A DNA stretch of 64,000 bases from Paenibacillus rigui. Its GTDB lineage: Bacteria > Bacillota > Bacilli > Paenibacillales > NBRC-103111. Below, piece by piece: positions 36,201 to 44,419 of the stretch. The notes under the pieces were generated by a model, which had not been told where the DNA came from, did not search any database, and was given only the letters and a program-made list of their open reading frames with translations. The stretch covers positions 186,001 to 250,000 of the forward strand of contig NZ_NMQW01000002.1 of NCBI RefSeq assembly GCF_002234615.1, written 5' to 3'. The translations under genes and the position numbers were made by a program. Positions within the stretch are counted from its first letter, which is position 1, and the number at the start of each line of letters is the position of its first letter.

Positions 36201-38386
36201 GTGCATTTACGAATAACCTCAGAGACCATATGGACTCCAATATCGGCTATTTGCGGCAGGCCTATCAATTCGGTGTGGACTCTGGAGATTTCGTCTATGC
36301 CGGCTATTCCATTGCTTTCAGCTTCTTTATGCGCCTGTTCAAGGGCGATTCCTTGAGCGACGTATACAAAGAATCCGAAAGCTATCAGCCATTCATTCAC
36401 CGGTCGCAGGATCAGGATACGATTTATATTTTGATGGTGCTCCAGCGGTTTATGCTGTTCATGAAGGAGGACCCGCTGCCGCAGGCCATTACCCCAGCCG
36501 GCCGGCTGGAACCGTTTATGGGCGAGGAGGAACGTCAGCAGCTGCGGAGCTTCTCGAACAAGGCAACCGTTCACACCTATTATGCTCTTCAACTGCAATC
36601 GTACTATATGCTGGATAGGCTGGACGAAGCCGAGGCCATCATGGCTGAAATGGAGTTAAGCCTTAAGTCTGTTTTCGGGCTTCATTTGGTCCAAAGCTAT
36701 TACATCATCGGAGCGCTTGTGATAACTGCAAGGCATCCGTCGGCAGCTCCTAACGAGAAGAAGCAGTATGAAAAGAAACTGCAAAAGCATTTGCGTTACT
36801 TGAAAAAATACTGCATCCTCTCCCCCGACAATTTTTTACACTTGAAACTGCTGCTGGAAGCCGAAATCAACCGGATTTACGGAAACAGCAACCTGGCTGC
36901 AGAGCTGTACGAGCAAGCGATTTTTTATGCAAACAAAAACCGCTTTATTCAGTTTGAGGCGATGGCTAACGAGTGTGCCGCCAAATTTTATATGCAGACG
37001 GGAAGGCTCAAAATCGCACGTTCCTATATGATGGAAGCAAAATCGCTGTATACCCAGTGGGGCGGCCTGAGAAAAGTGGCACAGCTCGAGGATAAATATC
37101 CGTATCTGGTCAACCGTGTAACCGGACTGCAATCGACTATGGATGTCACAACCGTTGCCAAAGCGTCGCAAGCGCTATCGAGTGAGCCTGCTTTTCACAA
37201 TTTGTTGGAAAGCTTCATGAATATACTGATTGAAAACGCTGGAGCGGAGAAAGGAATCTTGCTTCTTGAGAGGGAGCATCGATTGTTCGTTGAGCTGGAA
37301 AAAGTGCCGCACAAGCCTTTCCAGTCGCTGCATTCCATTCCTTTGGAAGAATACCGCGATGCGGCGGCGACGCCCATTCAATATGCGGCACGCACGGAGC
37401 TTCCGCTGCTGCTGCACAATGCCGGTGAAACCGAGATGTTCATCAAGGATCCCTACATTCAGGCGGAGCAGCCCAAATCGATGCTGATTCTTCCTATCCT
37501 GAAGCTGGGTAAAATGATCGGTGTACTTTACCTGGAGAATAACCTGGCAACCCATGTATTCCAGGAGGAACGTCTGGATACACTTAAGCTTCTTACCTCG
37601 GAAATGGCTGTTACCATTGAGAATGCGAAGCTGTACAGCAACCTGGAACACAAGGATTACAAGCTGCAGCTTCTGGAGGAGCAGGAGAAAAACATTCGTT
37701 TGCAGCTGGATGAGAAGGAGCGTTGGGTTCAATCTTCCGAGGCAACCATGCTGAATATACGCAAGGCACAGCACGAATTAATCAATAACGTACAGACTAT
37801 TCATGCGCTGCTCATGATGAATAAGCACGATATGGCAAAGGATTACATTTCCGTATGGTGTAAAGAAATTGTCCAGCAATCGGTCGTCAATTCCGTTAAA
37901 TTCCCTGTGCTGGGGGTTGTATTGAACAACATCAGCCTCCCCTGCATCTCCGAGAAAATTAATTTGCAGGTTACCGGACATTTGGAATGCACCTTTGATG
38001 CGATTACTTTGCCAATCAGTTATTTCTCAAGTATCGTACATAATTTGCTCAAAAATGCGATCGAAGCGATTCCTGATGACGATCCTCTTCGAACACTGCG
38101 GCTTCATATCGAGGAGCAGGAGCAGTTTTACAAGCTAATCGTTTTTAATTCCGGTTCTTATGTCTCGGAAGCAAATCGTACTCGAATCTTTACCAAAGGC
38201 TTCTCGACCAAATCGGACACGACCAACTCCGGACTTGGGCTTCATATTGTCCAAAACTATTTGGAGCATTACGAAGGCTCGATAGAATGCACCTCCGTTG
38301 AAGGGGAAGGGACTACATTTACCGTCATCATAAAGAAAAAGCTTACTCACGCTCAGCCGCGAAAATTGGTTGCTCAGAAAAGCTAA
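33239..38386 (+). CDS. Hybrid kinase-like/AAA/GAF/sensor histidine kinase, 1715 residues
   Basis: TTG start with GGAGG eight bases upstream. Residues 1-275 are a Ser/Thr-kinase fold: Lys36, APE at 177-179 and DIYSLG at 193-198 are present, but the catalytic loop reads HLNLNPNA (126-133) where HRDLKPxN is expected, and DFG is DWN (147-149). Residues 300-600 hold an AAA domain with Walker A GLSGVGKS and Walker B IVFLDDLQWAD. A long helical-repeat region follows (600-1290), then a GAF domain (about 1320-1465), a coiled coil, His1512 in QHELINNVQTIH, and a HATPase with LLKNAIEAI and STKSDTTNSGLGLHI. No response regulator is adjacent. The order matches known trifunctional signalling proteins of Paenibacillus and cyanobacteria. 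It is cytoplasmic; the signal is unknown. Confidence 0.93.
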   Translation: MSLTIHDFQLTKWYDHEPYIIYRGHNASTQQTYLIKLLQSEYPSQQEIQWMTNEFNNGRNLHLDDIIRPIRMEPYESTFMLILEPVEGQPLAELSLTAPMEMKLFLQLAKHMTDIVCKLHQTKRVHLNLNPNAFWVSPDKHSIKLTDWNTLIQYSAQGEPSQSFEPMLFPSRLPYMAPEQMGRMNRNIDYRTDIYSLGVVFYQMVTGIVPFSSPDSMELIHHHLAKQPASPSEMAPLVPQPISDIIMKCLQKHPENRYQSAFALLCDLEACLNNLLHEGFIHNVAVGKGEAMDIFNMTESLYGREAELRELTHAFHRTMLGSKEFIFVSGLSGVGKSNLIQEFQKTTQRDQVLFISGKFDQFKRDTPFQAIMQAGQQIIQFLLTLDEDRFQIWKKKIMDAVGTNGQILADLNPDMEKIIGKQHPLPKLPPAEMHNRFLLTLQQFLRVFATKEQPLIVFLDDLQWADPASLQLLQDLPATDNSAYFMFIGTYRNNDITESHPLRLTIDKLERMKHLHTQHILLEPLGFDDVRLLLKDTLKTEDKNRLEGLTSILIQKTKGNPFFTKQFLRSLYDHQLLHFNYGMGRWEWDLAKIKELHITDNVVDLMINKIRRLPDPVQELLMQASCIGDVFAAELLALAASRPLTEIDRLLATAMNEGFIISYPNGQPEDQLPSVYKFLHDRVHQAVYSIVPRDQKKQLHYEIGKLMLATMTEDQIEEHLFDISNQLNLGKEFLRTSEEKAKLAELNMKAGRKAKSNTAYETALKYVTSSLQLLEKESWTVQYDLSFAVYLELAELEYLCGHFEEAKRSFQLILQQAKTKLEKAEVYNLMIVLYTNLGLHEQAMHIGLEGLRMFGMPIHSKARRSSLLLELARSKLHMFGRHPEELADLPSMSDPHHRAVMRLMVNLIAPTYFLDSELYVYLMLKMFNYSLRHGNSEGSALSYMTYGVIVSSLLGNLNQGTQFGQLGLKMSDLFDHLPIKCKVYFAYGAFTNNLRDHMDSNIGYLRQAYQFGVDSGDFVYAGYSIAFSFFMRLFKGDSLSDVYKESESYQPFIHRSQDQDTIYILMVLQRFMLFMKEDPLPQAITPAGRLEPFMGEEERQQLRSFSNKATVHTYYALQLQSYYMLDRLDEAEAIMAEMELSLKSVFGLHLVQSYYIIGALVITARHPSAAPNEKKQYEKKLQKHLRYLKKYCILSPDNFLHLKLLLEAEINRIYGNSNLAAELYEQAIFYANKNRFIQFEAMANECAAKFYMQTGRLKIARSYMMEAKSLYTQWGGLRKVAQLEDKYPYLVNRVTGLQSTMDVTTVAKASQALSSEPAFHNLLESFMNILIENAGAEKGILLLEREHRLFVELEKVPHKPFQSLHSIPLEEYRDAAATPIQYAARTELPLLLHNAGETEMFIKDPYIQAEQPKSMLILPILKLGKMIGVLYLENNLATHVFQEERLDTLKLLTSEMAVTIENAKLYSNLEHKDYKLQLLEEQEKNIRLQLDEKERWVQSSEATMLNIRKAQHELINNVQTIHALLMMNKHDMAKDYISVWCKEIVQQSVVNSVKFPVLGVVLNNISLPCISEKINLQVTGHLECTFDAITLPISYFSSIVHNLLKNAIEAIPDDDPLRTLRLHIEEQEQFYKLIVFNSGSYVSEANRTRIFTKGFSTKSDTTNSGLGLHIVQNYLEHYEGSIECTSVEGEGTTFTVIIKKKLTHAQPRKLVAQKS

Positions 38387-38423
38387 GCCCTCCATCAGGT
38401 ACCTCCCTTCACTGACACTAAAA

Positions 38424-38462
38424 ACCCCTTAAGATTCATTGAATGAAGTGATCTTAAGGGGT
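38424..38462 (-). terminator. Terminator after esterase gene
   Basis: Perfect 12-base stem ACCCCTTAAGAT / ATCTTAAGGGGT, with TTTTTAG following on the minus strand. It may also stop transcripts of the large plus-strand kinase gene. Confidence 0.88.
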
Positions 38463-38467
38463 ATTCT

Positions 38468-39265
38468 CTATTCGTTTTTGGCAAATTGAGCTTCCATAAA
38501 ATTCAAAGCGTCCGGCAAATGCTCTGTCCAATACTCCCATGTATGCTCGCCTGAGAACTCTTCATAGACATGAGGATATTGAATGGATTCCAGATGCTTC
38601 GTATAACTGGCATTCATGCTGTATAAGAAATCGTTCGTTCCACAGTTGAAATATAAAGCAGGCCGCTGAGGCTCCTGGACACGGCGGCTTGCCAGCAATT
38701 GCAGATCGTGCCCTTGGGCAAACGGTCCGCGGACAGGTCCTATCATTTGTGACACATCCGAACGGCTGTAATGCTCGGCAATATGCTCGGTTGAGGTGAG
38801 CGCACCTGACAAGCTGGCCGCAGCCCCGAATAGCTGAGGATATCGAAGTGCCAAGGAGAAGGCACCGAAGCCTCCCATGGACAAACCGCAGACAGCCCGA
38901 TATTTCGGATCATCCAGCGTACGGTACTGCTTATCTATCTCCATGACCAAGTCATAAATGAAATAATCCTCGAAGTTGCCGGTTCCATTGTACCAATTGA
39001 TATAAAAGGTACCATGTCCGTAGCCGCCGTCACTTGGCATCACGACAATAGAAGGTCGAAGCGTCCCTTCGTCGATCATACGGTCCAGTGTCTGCTCCGC
39101 ATTCCCCTTGAGCAACCAGTGCGACTCGCTTCCATACATCCCATGCAGCAGGTAAATGACGGGATAGCTTCGGTCGTTCTCCTCATAGCCTTTGGGCAGG
39201 TACACAAAGCAGGTTTTGCGGGCAAATAAAGCGCCTGAGAAAAAAGGATGCGGTCTCACGCTCAT
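38468..39265 (-). CDS. Putative esterase (esterase D/enterochelin-esterase-like)
   Basis: About 265 residues, alpha/beta hydrolase. LPKGYEENDRSYPVIYLLHG gives the oxyanion side, the nucleophile is in CGLSMGGFGAFSLALRYP (GxSxG), Asp is likely in CGTNDFLY and the catalytic His in SGEHTWEYW. The ATG at 39265 is chosen because AGGAG runs straight into the ATG at 39277; a start at either is possible. There is no signal peptide. The substrate is unknown. Confidence 0.88.
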   Translation of the reverse strand: MSVRPHPFFSGALFARKTCFVYLPKGYEENDRSYPVIYLLHGMYGSESHWLLKGNAEQTLDRMIDEGTLRPSIVVMPSDGGYGHGTFYINWYNGTGNFEDYFIYDLVMEIDKQYRTLDDPKYRAVCGLSMGGFGAFSLALRYPQLFGAAASLSGALTSTEHIAEHYSRSDVSQMIGPVRGPFAQGHDLQLLASRRVQEPQRPALYFNCGTNDFLYSMNASYTKHLESIQYPHVYEEFSGEHTWEYWTEHLPDALNFMEAQFAKNE

Positions 39266-39330
39266 GAGCGGGTTCATCTCCTGATCTTGTGGAATAGCTG
39301 GATGGGCTCAGGTTCACAGAGGAAGTCTTA

Positions 39331-39672
39331 TTAATTCAGAACCGCAGTCATGTGGGCTTGCGTAACGGACCAGTGAGAAGTGTTCCAAACCGCTTCCTTG
39401 TTCTTTACATACACAATTTGCGGAGAAGCATGCTTCACACCGGTATCCTCTGCGATCAGATTGGACACCGGGCGGGATTCAATCACCTTTACCAATACAT
39501 ATTCCACGTCTGTGTTCGGTTCTTTCTGCAAATAAGCTTCGAATTCATCCAACGCATTCGCGCTCACCGGGCAAGTCGTGCTATGTTTAAGCACAACGAC
39601 TGGCTTACTGGTAGAAGCTTCGAATTTTTGCGTCCATTCTTCCGTAGTTGTGATTTCTTTCCATTGTGTCAT
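39331..39672 (-). CDS. ytxJ: YtxJ-like bacillithiol-associated redox protein
   Basis: 113 residues, thioredoxin fold with a single active-site Cys in LKHSTTCPVSANAL. This is the YtxJ/DUF2847 group, thought to act as a monothiol bacilliredoxin in bacillithiol-using Firmicutes (known). The cis-Pro is in HASPQIVYV. The ATG at 39672 has GGAGGG seven bases upstream. Confidence 0.92.
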   Translation of the reverse strand: MTQWKEITTTEEWTQKFEASTSKPVVVLKHSTTCPVSANALDEFEAYLQKEPNTDVEYVLVKVIESRPVSNLIAEDTGVKHASPQIVYVKNKEAVWNTSHWSVTQAHMTAVLN

Positions 39673-39701
39673 GATAAGTCCCTCCATAAATGTAATTTTT
39701 C

Positions 39702-40214
39702 TTACGATTTGCTATCGTAATAATGCAGAGTCGCCTGAATTGGAGTCTCTGATGGTTCCCACTCCAGCAATGCATACGAATACCGCGGCTGACGGCGTTT
39801 ATCCGTAGGAGATCCGGGATTGAGGACAAGCACCCCACGATGCGTTCCTTGATAGGGAACATGGGAATGTCCGAAGATAATCACATCGACCTCTTCCTCA
39901 CGAAACGCATCGATCGCCCGATCCAAAGTGGTCTTACGCCCACCATCTCCATGAATCAAGCCTATACGGCAGCCTGGCAATGACACGATTTTTTGACGTC
40001 CGAAGCGCTGAATGATGTCGGTACCGTCATTGTTTCCTGCAACGCCGTCGGTCGGGGCAATTTGCTCGAACAAGCTGACAACCGCGGCATCGATCCAATC
40101 TCCTGCATGCAAAATCATATCAACCCCCTGCAGCCCTTCCACCAACTCGCGCGGCAGCTGCTTGGCTCGTCCAAACATATGCGTATCCGATACAATGCCC
40201 AAGCGCATGTCCAT
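39702..40214 (-). CDS. Metallophosphoesterase (YfcE/YsnB family)
   Basis: 170 residues, with all metal-site motifs of the small phosphodiesterase family: VSDTH (DxH), HAGDW (GD), GNND (GNH/D), IHGDGG and FGHSHVPY, then NPGSPTDKR. E. coli YfcE and B. subtilis YsnB are the nearest named types; such enzymes hydrolyse phosphodiesters in vitro, with unclear natural substrates. Confidence 0.93.
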   Translation of the reverse strand: MDMRLGIVSDTHMFGRAKQLPRELVEGLQGVDMILHAGDWIDAAVVSLFEQIAPTDGVAGNNDGTDIIQRFGRQKIVSLPGCRIGLIHGDGGRKTTLDRAIDAFREEEVDVIIFGHSHVPYQGTHRGVLVLNPGSPTDKRRQPRYSYALLEWEPSETPIQATLHYYDSKS

Positions 40215-40329
40215 CCATCACCCTTCCTTCGATCGCTGCTCTTCTGTGTTATTCTACCATAAGTTGCATTTCACTTTCCATGATGAGGTCTTGTTGGTTT
40301 GCAGCTCCTTGAATTTCCCTGCCATGCCG

Positions 40330-40440
40330 AATGCCCCGTTTTACGGGCGGCCTATGCGGATAAGCCGTACGCTGCATATATTGAAGGGAAACCCTGCTTT
40401 AAGCAGGATGGGAAATCGAAATCCCTTTCCACATATCGTC
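40330..40440. repeat. Hairpin-rich intergenic region, possible repeat relic
   Basis: Between the phosphoesterase and the DUF1906 gene, the sequence has three small hairpins in a row: CCCGTTTTACGGG, CTGCTTTAAGCAG, and GGGA-AATCGAAA-TCCC. It also has GGATAAGC then CATATATTGAAG, short stretches recalling the repeat at 43094. No gene was seen in this 249-base gap. Confidence 0.35.
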
Positions 40441-40463
40441 TAACTGAAGGGAGTAGATGAGGT

Positions 40464-41189
40464 ATGGCAAAAGGTTTTGATTGTGCAACGCCTTTAACTG
40501 CAGCAGCAGCCAAGGCATTCTATGCCGATGGGTACGAATTTGTCGCACGCTATCTGGTGCCGAGCGGTTGGAAGATGCTGTCCAAAGCGGAAGCCGAGCT
40601 GATCAGCAAAGCCGGATTGCAAATCGTCTCCGTCTACGAAACGACAGCAGACCGAGCTTTGGGAGGCAGAGCTGCCGGCTTAAGCGATGGAATTACAGCC
40701 ATGCAAACAGCCCGGAGTATCGGCCAGCCGGAGGGGAGCACTATATACTTCGCAGTAGACTTTGACGCAACAGCCGCGCAAATGCCCGCTGTGATCGATT
40801 ATATCCGGGCGGCAAGCGAGATTACTCCTGGCTACAATACAGGCGTGTACGGGTCCTATTCCGTCGTAGAGGCGGTCAGTCAAGCGGGTGCATGCTCCCG
40901 TTTCTGGCAAACCTATGCCTGGAGTCAAGGCAAGCAGTCCTCCGTGATGAATATTTATCAATACCAGAACGATATTACCGTGAACGGGATCGGAATCGAC
41001 CTGAATCGTTCTTTCGGAAATGAAGGCTGGTGGAATACCCTGGAATACATGTTAAGCCCCGAGGATGCGAATAAAATGATTGCTTTCCTGGGTGCCGGTT
41101 ATATGGCTACGGAATATGCCGATGCCCGGGCTGAATTTCACCGGTTGGCAAACGAGCTTCGCAAGGCGTCAGGCCAGCCTGAGACCTGA
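40464..41189 (+). CDS. DUF1906 glycoside-hydrolase-like protein
   Basis: 241 residues, TIM-barrel of the Rv2525c-like group. GFDCATPLT at the start, YEFVARYLVP, TIYFAVDFDAT with candidate catalytic Asp, NTGVYGSYSVVE and a final IDLNRSFGNEGWW match the family. There is no signal peptide, as is common for phage or wall-related members. It may cut a peptidoglycan-like glycan, but activity in this family is poorly shown. AAGGGAG and GAGGT lie before the ATG. Confidence 0.87.
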   Translation: MAKGFDCATPLTAAAAKAFYADGYEFVARYLVPSGWKMLSKAEAELISKAGLQIVSVYETTADRALGGRAAGLSDGITAMQTARSIGQPEGSTIYFAVDFDATAAQMPAVIDYIRAASEITPGYNTGVYGSYSVVEAVSQAGACSRFWQTYAWSQGKQSSVMNIYQYQNDITVNGIGIDLNRSFGNEGWWNTLEYMLSPEDANKMIAFLGAGYMATEYADARAEFHRLANELRKASGQPET

Positions 41190-41256
41190 TTTCCACTCAT
41201 ACTTCGTCATCACTTGCCGACAGCATCCGGCTGTCCAAGCCTTAAACCGGGTAGAA

Positions 41257-41286
41257 AAAACCCATGAGCCACGGCCCATGGGTTTT
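41257..41286 (-). terminator. Terminator after small Cys-rich protein gene
   Basis: 10-base stem AAAACCCATG / CATGGGTTTT, with TTTTTTC following on the minus strand. It lies between convergent genes. Confidence 0.88.
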
Positions 41287-41291
41287 CGCCA

Positions 41292-41570
41292 TTATGCTGT
41301 TGGTGTTCCTGCGAGCTGCAGTGCTTGTGCCGAAATTTCTTCCTTGAAACGCCCCATACAGTGGCATTCGAAATCTTTACGGCAAATCGGGCAAGGCTCT
41401 TTCAGCAGACGGTTCACGGTCGTCACACGTGCAGAACCGGTAGCTGCGTCCTTCTCAAAAGTAAGACGGCAATGGGTACGGTCCTTTAATTTGACTACCA
41501 TTTCGAACAATCCGTTTTTCGGGTTGTTGCTGACGATTTCGGCAGAAACGACTTGTGGTTGGTATGCCAT
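41292..41570 (-). CDS. Hypothetical protein with CxxC-like cluster
   Basis: 92 residues from the ATG at 41570, preceded by AAAGGTG. It begins MAYQPQVVSAEIVS, has a beta-rich first half, and carries CPICRKDFECHC near residues 67-78, which could bind zinc or an Fe-S cluster. No family was recognised. It is monocistronic with its own terminator. Confidence 0.75.
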   Translation of the reverse strand: MAYQPQVVSAEIVSNNPKNGLFEMVVKLKDRTHCRLTFEKDAATGSARVTTVNRLLKEPCPICRKDFECHCMGRFKEEISAQALQLAGTPTA

Positions 41571-41640
41571 GGGTTCAGCACCTTTCATAATCTGATATGT
41601 CTTGTTCTACAAAACAATGTATATAGAATGATAGCTTGTT

Positions 41641-42429
41641 TTACTTATCCCCGTCAAGTAGATTGCCCAGACCGCCTAGAATGCTGCCTTCTTCCTTCCG
41701 GCCTCCGGCCCGCGATGCCGACATGACCCGGTCCGCCAGACGGCTGAACGGCAACGATTGAATCCATACCTTGCCGGGACCTTTTAACGTTGCAAAAAAC
41801 AGTCCTTCGCCGCCGAAAATTGCGGTTTTGACGCCTTTGACAAATTCTATATCGTATTCGATATTTTGTGTCATCGCTACCAGGCAGCCGGTATCGACAC
41901 GAATCAGCTCGCCCGGAGCGAGCACTCTATCGCAGATGGCGCCGCCCGCATGGACGAATGCGAGTCCATCGCCTTCGATCTTTTGCATAATAAAGCCTTC
42001 GCCGCCAAAAAAGCCCGCCCCCAGCTTGCGCTGCAGCTCGATACCGACGGAAACGCCTTTAGCTGCGCACAGGAACGCATCCTTTTGGCAAATCAGCTTA
42101 CCGCCCATGATCGCCAAGTCCATCGGCAGTATTTTACCGGGATAAGGTGAAGCGAACGATACTGTCTGTTTACGGGAACCATGATTCGTAAAAAGCGTCA
42201 TAAATAAGCTTTCCCCGGACAGCAGCCGTTTACCGGCTCCGAGCAGCTTGCCCATAAGTCCTTTATTCTCGTTGCTGCCATCACCGAAAATCGTCTGCAT
42301 CTGGATATCGCTGTCCATCATCATTAGACTGCCCGCTTCCGCAATGACACTTTCGGCCGGGTCAAGCTCAATCTCCACATACTGCATTTCCGTGCCGTTG
42401 ATTTGATAGTCGATTTCATGAGCATTCAC
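41641..42429 (-). CDS. AIM24/TIGR00266-family protein
   Basis: 262 residues from a GTG at 42429 (GGAGGG seven bases upstream). It is an all-beta protein of the TIGR00266/DUF124 family: VEIELDPAESVIAEAGSLMMMD near the start, GEGFIMQKIEGDGLAFVHAGG and GEGLFFATLKGPGKVWIQSLPFSRLADR, the well-conserved end. Members are widespread and of unknown biochemical role, related to yeast Aim24. It follows a thioesterase by 44 bases and may be cotranscribed with it. Confidence 0.92.
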   Translation of the reverse strand: MNAHEIDYQINGTEMQYVEIELDPAESVIAEAGSLMMMDSDIQMQTIFGDGSNENKGLMGKLLGAGKRLLSGESLFMTLFTNHGSRKQTVSFASPYPGKILPMDLAIMGGKLICQKDAFLCAAKGVSVGIELQRKLGAGFFGGEGFIMQKIEGDGLAFVHAGGAICDRVLAPGELIRVDTGCLVAMTQNIEYDIEFVKGVKTAIFGGEGLFFATLKGPGKVWIQSLPFSRLADRVMSASRAGGRKEEGSILGGLGNLLDGDK

Positions 42430-42473
42430 AGACGAGCCCTCCTTTATTGTAGGCAAAACGATCCGCAAAACTC

Positions 42474-43004
42474 TTAGGACGGGGTCTCCCCTAGCTTCCG
42501 CTGCTGCTTCCGCCGGGTCCTGGCATCATACCGCTCCTGCGCACTGGCATAGATCCGCTTCTCCTCGTCGGTTTCCGGGATCACACTGGGGACAGGTGTC
42601 GGTTTGCCGTCCTCGTCCAAAGCGACGAACGTTAAAAATGAAGTTGCCGTCGTTTTCCGTTCGCCGGTAAACAAATTTTCGGACTCCACCTTCACATACA
42701 CTTCCATGGAGCTCCGGTGGGTCCAGGATACGAAGGCTTCAAGCAAAATCGCTTCGCCCACTTTGACCGGAGCCAGAAAATCCAGACTATCGCTGGATGC
42801 TGTAACGACGCCGCGCCGGGAATGGCGCATGCTTGCGATGGTCGCTATTTTATCTATGTATTGCATGACGACGCCACCGAACATGGTGCCATGGTAATTC
42901 GTATCCGAAGGAAAAATAATATCGGACATCAAGCTTCGCGACATCCTTGCAGGCTTCGCCTGCAGCTCGCCGGAAGTCAGGTCAGGCTGATCGGGATGAG
43001 TCAT
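42474..43004 (-). CDS. Acyl-CoA thioesterase (hotdog fold, YkhA-like)
   Basis: 176 residues. The hotdog-thioesterase features are IFPSDTNYHGTMFGG with the substrate-binding Asn/His, the central helix GVVMQYIDKIATI with the catalytic Asp, and SLDFLAPVKVGE. It hydrolyses medium or long acyl-CoA esters (family knowledge). AGGAGG lies ten bases before the ATG. Nearest named types are B. subtilis YkhA and E. coli YciA. Confidence 0.92.
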   Translation of the reverse strand: MTHPDQPDLTSGELQAKPARMSRSLMSDIIFPSDTNYHGTMFGGVVMQYIDKIATIASMRHSRRGVVTASSDSLDFLAPVKVGEAILLEAFVSWTHRSSMEVYVKVESENLFTGERKTTATSFLTFVALDEDGKPTPVPSVIPETDEEKRIYASAQERYDARTRRKQQRKLGETPS

Positions 43005-43093
43005 CGGGTCATGGCCTCCTGTCGGAATGAAATCACGCCTCGCTGTAGTATGGAGTCCCCCTACGATGAAGCATACAAACCTATGCGTTACAT

Positions 43094-43140
43094 GGATAAG
43101 CGGCTTTGCCGTTTTTCAGAACGGCAGGTGATGGTCAGGA
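43094..43140 (+). repeat. Degenerate copy of the dispersed repeat
   Basis: GGATAAGCGGCTTTGCC and following bases resemble the first half of copies A and B; one frame reads ISGFAVFQNG, against ITGFAIYPNG and INGFAIFPDG. The second half has diverged. It lies in the 175-base gap between the thioesterase start and the purT end, which holds no gene. Confidence 0.45.
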
Positions 43141-43179
43141 CCGCTCCATATATAGTGAAGCTGATACTTCCATGTCCGC

Positions 43180-44358
43180 TTATGAATAAACCAGCTTCAG
43201 CTTTTCAGCGGCTTCCGCAGCTACAGCTCTTGCTTCGTCCGTATTCTCAGCTGAGGTTAAAGCTACAGCCATCCGCCGTCCTACCTTCGTCTCCGGCTTT
43301 CCAAACACGCGTACCTGCGTATTCGGCAGCGCTAGCGCTTGCTCCAATCCTTCGATACGGAAGCTTTGGGATTCCTCTACGGCTTTCAGCGTATGGGAAG
43401 CACCTGGCGTCAATAAACGGATCGTAGGAATCGGAAAGCCGAGAATCGCACGTACATGAAGCGCAAACTCTGATAAATCCTGGGTCACCATCGTCACCAT
43501 GCCTGTATCGTGCGGGCGCGGGGAAACTTCGCTGAAATATACCTGATCCCGGCCGAGAAACAGCTCCACGCCATAGATTCCGGCTCCGCCCAACGCATCG
43601 GTAATCGTTTTGGCAATGTGCTGCGCCTGCTCGATCTGCTCCGGAGTCATGTCATGCGGCTGCCACGATTCGATGTAATCGCCGTCCTTCTGCACATGTC
43701 CGATCGGAGCGCAGAAAGTCGTGCCGGATACGGAGCGTACCGTAAGCAGTGTAATTTCCGATTCAAAATGAATAAATTGCTCCACGATTACCCGTGTTTT
43801 CTTGGCACGGCCGCCTTCCATGGCGTAATTCCAGGAAGCTTCCACATCATCCGGGGTACGGCATACGCTTTGCCCTTTGCCTGAGGAGCTCATGATCGGT
43901 TTAATGACGCACGGCGTTCCGATGGACGCAACCGCCGCCTTCAGCTCATCGAGGCTGTCCGCAAACGCAAAGTTCGCCGTCGGAAGCTTCAACGTCTCTG
44001 CTGCCAGCCGGCGAATGCCTTCGCGGTCCATCGTCAAGCGCGCCGCCGTAGCCGTCGGGACGACACGAAAGCCTTCCTGCTCCAGCTCCACCAGCACATC
44101 GGTAGCAATAGCTTCGATTTCCGGCACGATGTAGTCGGGCCGTTCGGTTAAGATCAGGTCGCGCAGCTGTGCCCCGTCCAGCATATTAATCACGTAAGAA
44201 CGGTGTGCCACCTGCATCGCCGGAGCGTTATCATAACGGTCTACCGCAATCGTTTCGACCCCGAGACGCTGGGCTTCCAGCACAACCTCTTTGCCAAGCT
44301 CGCCTGAGCCGAGCAGCATCATTTTTTTAGCCTGTGTTGATAATGGTGATCCGTACAT
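43180..44358 (-). CDS. purT: Formate-dependent phosphoribosylglycinamide formyltransferase
   Basis: 392 residues, the same length as E. coli PurT. It formylates GAR with formate and ATP in purine synthesis, without folate. ATP-grasp fold: [44 protein letters not shown] and [16 protein letters not shown] are all family-specific. The ATG at 44358 has GGGAGG ten bases upstream; the frame runs further to 44415 without a site. It is separate from a purine operon, as usual for purT. Confidence 0.96.
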   Translation of the reverse strand: MYGSPLSTQAKKMMLLGSGELGKEVVLEAQRLGVETIAVDRYDNAPAMQVAHRSYVINMLDGAQLRDLILTERPDYIVPEIEAIATDVLVELEQEGFRVVPTATAARLTMDREGIRRLAAETLKLPTANFAFADSLDELKAAVASIGTPCVIKPIMSSSGKGQSVCRTPDDVEASWNYAMEGGRAKKTRVIVEQFIHFESEITLLTVRSVSGTTFCAPIGHVQKDGDYIESWQPHDMTPEQIEQAQHIAKTITDALGGAGIYGVELFLGRDQVYFSEVSPRPHDTGMVTMVTQDLSEFALHVRAILGFPIPTIRLLTPGASHTLKAVEESQSFRIEGLEQALALPNTQVRVFGKPETKVGRRMAVALTSAENTDEARAVAAEAAEKLKLVYS

Positions 44359-44419
44359 CCTTATAATTCCTCCCATGCGTCTTTTACTTGCATCCATTTT
44401 AATTTTATGACCCATTACG

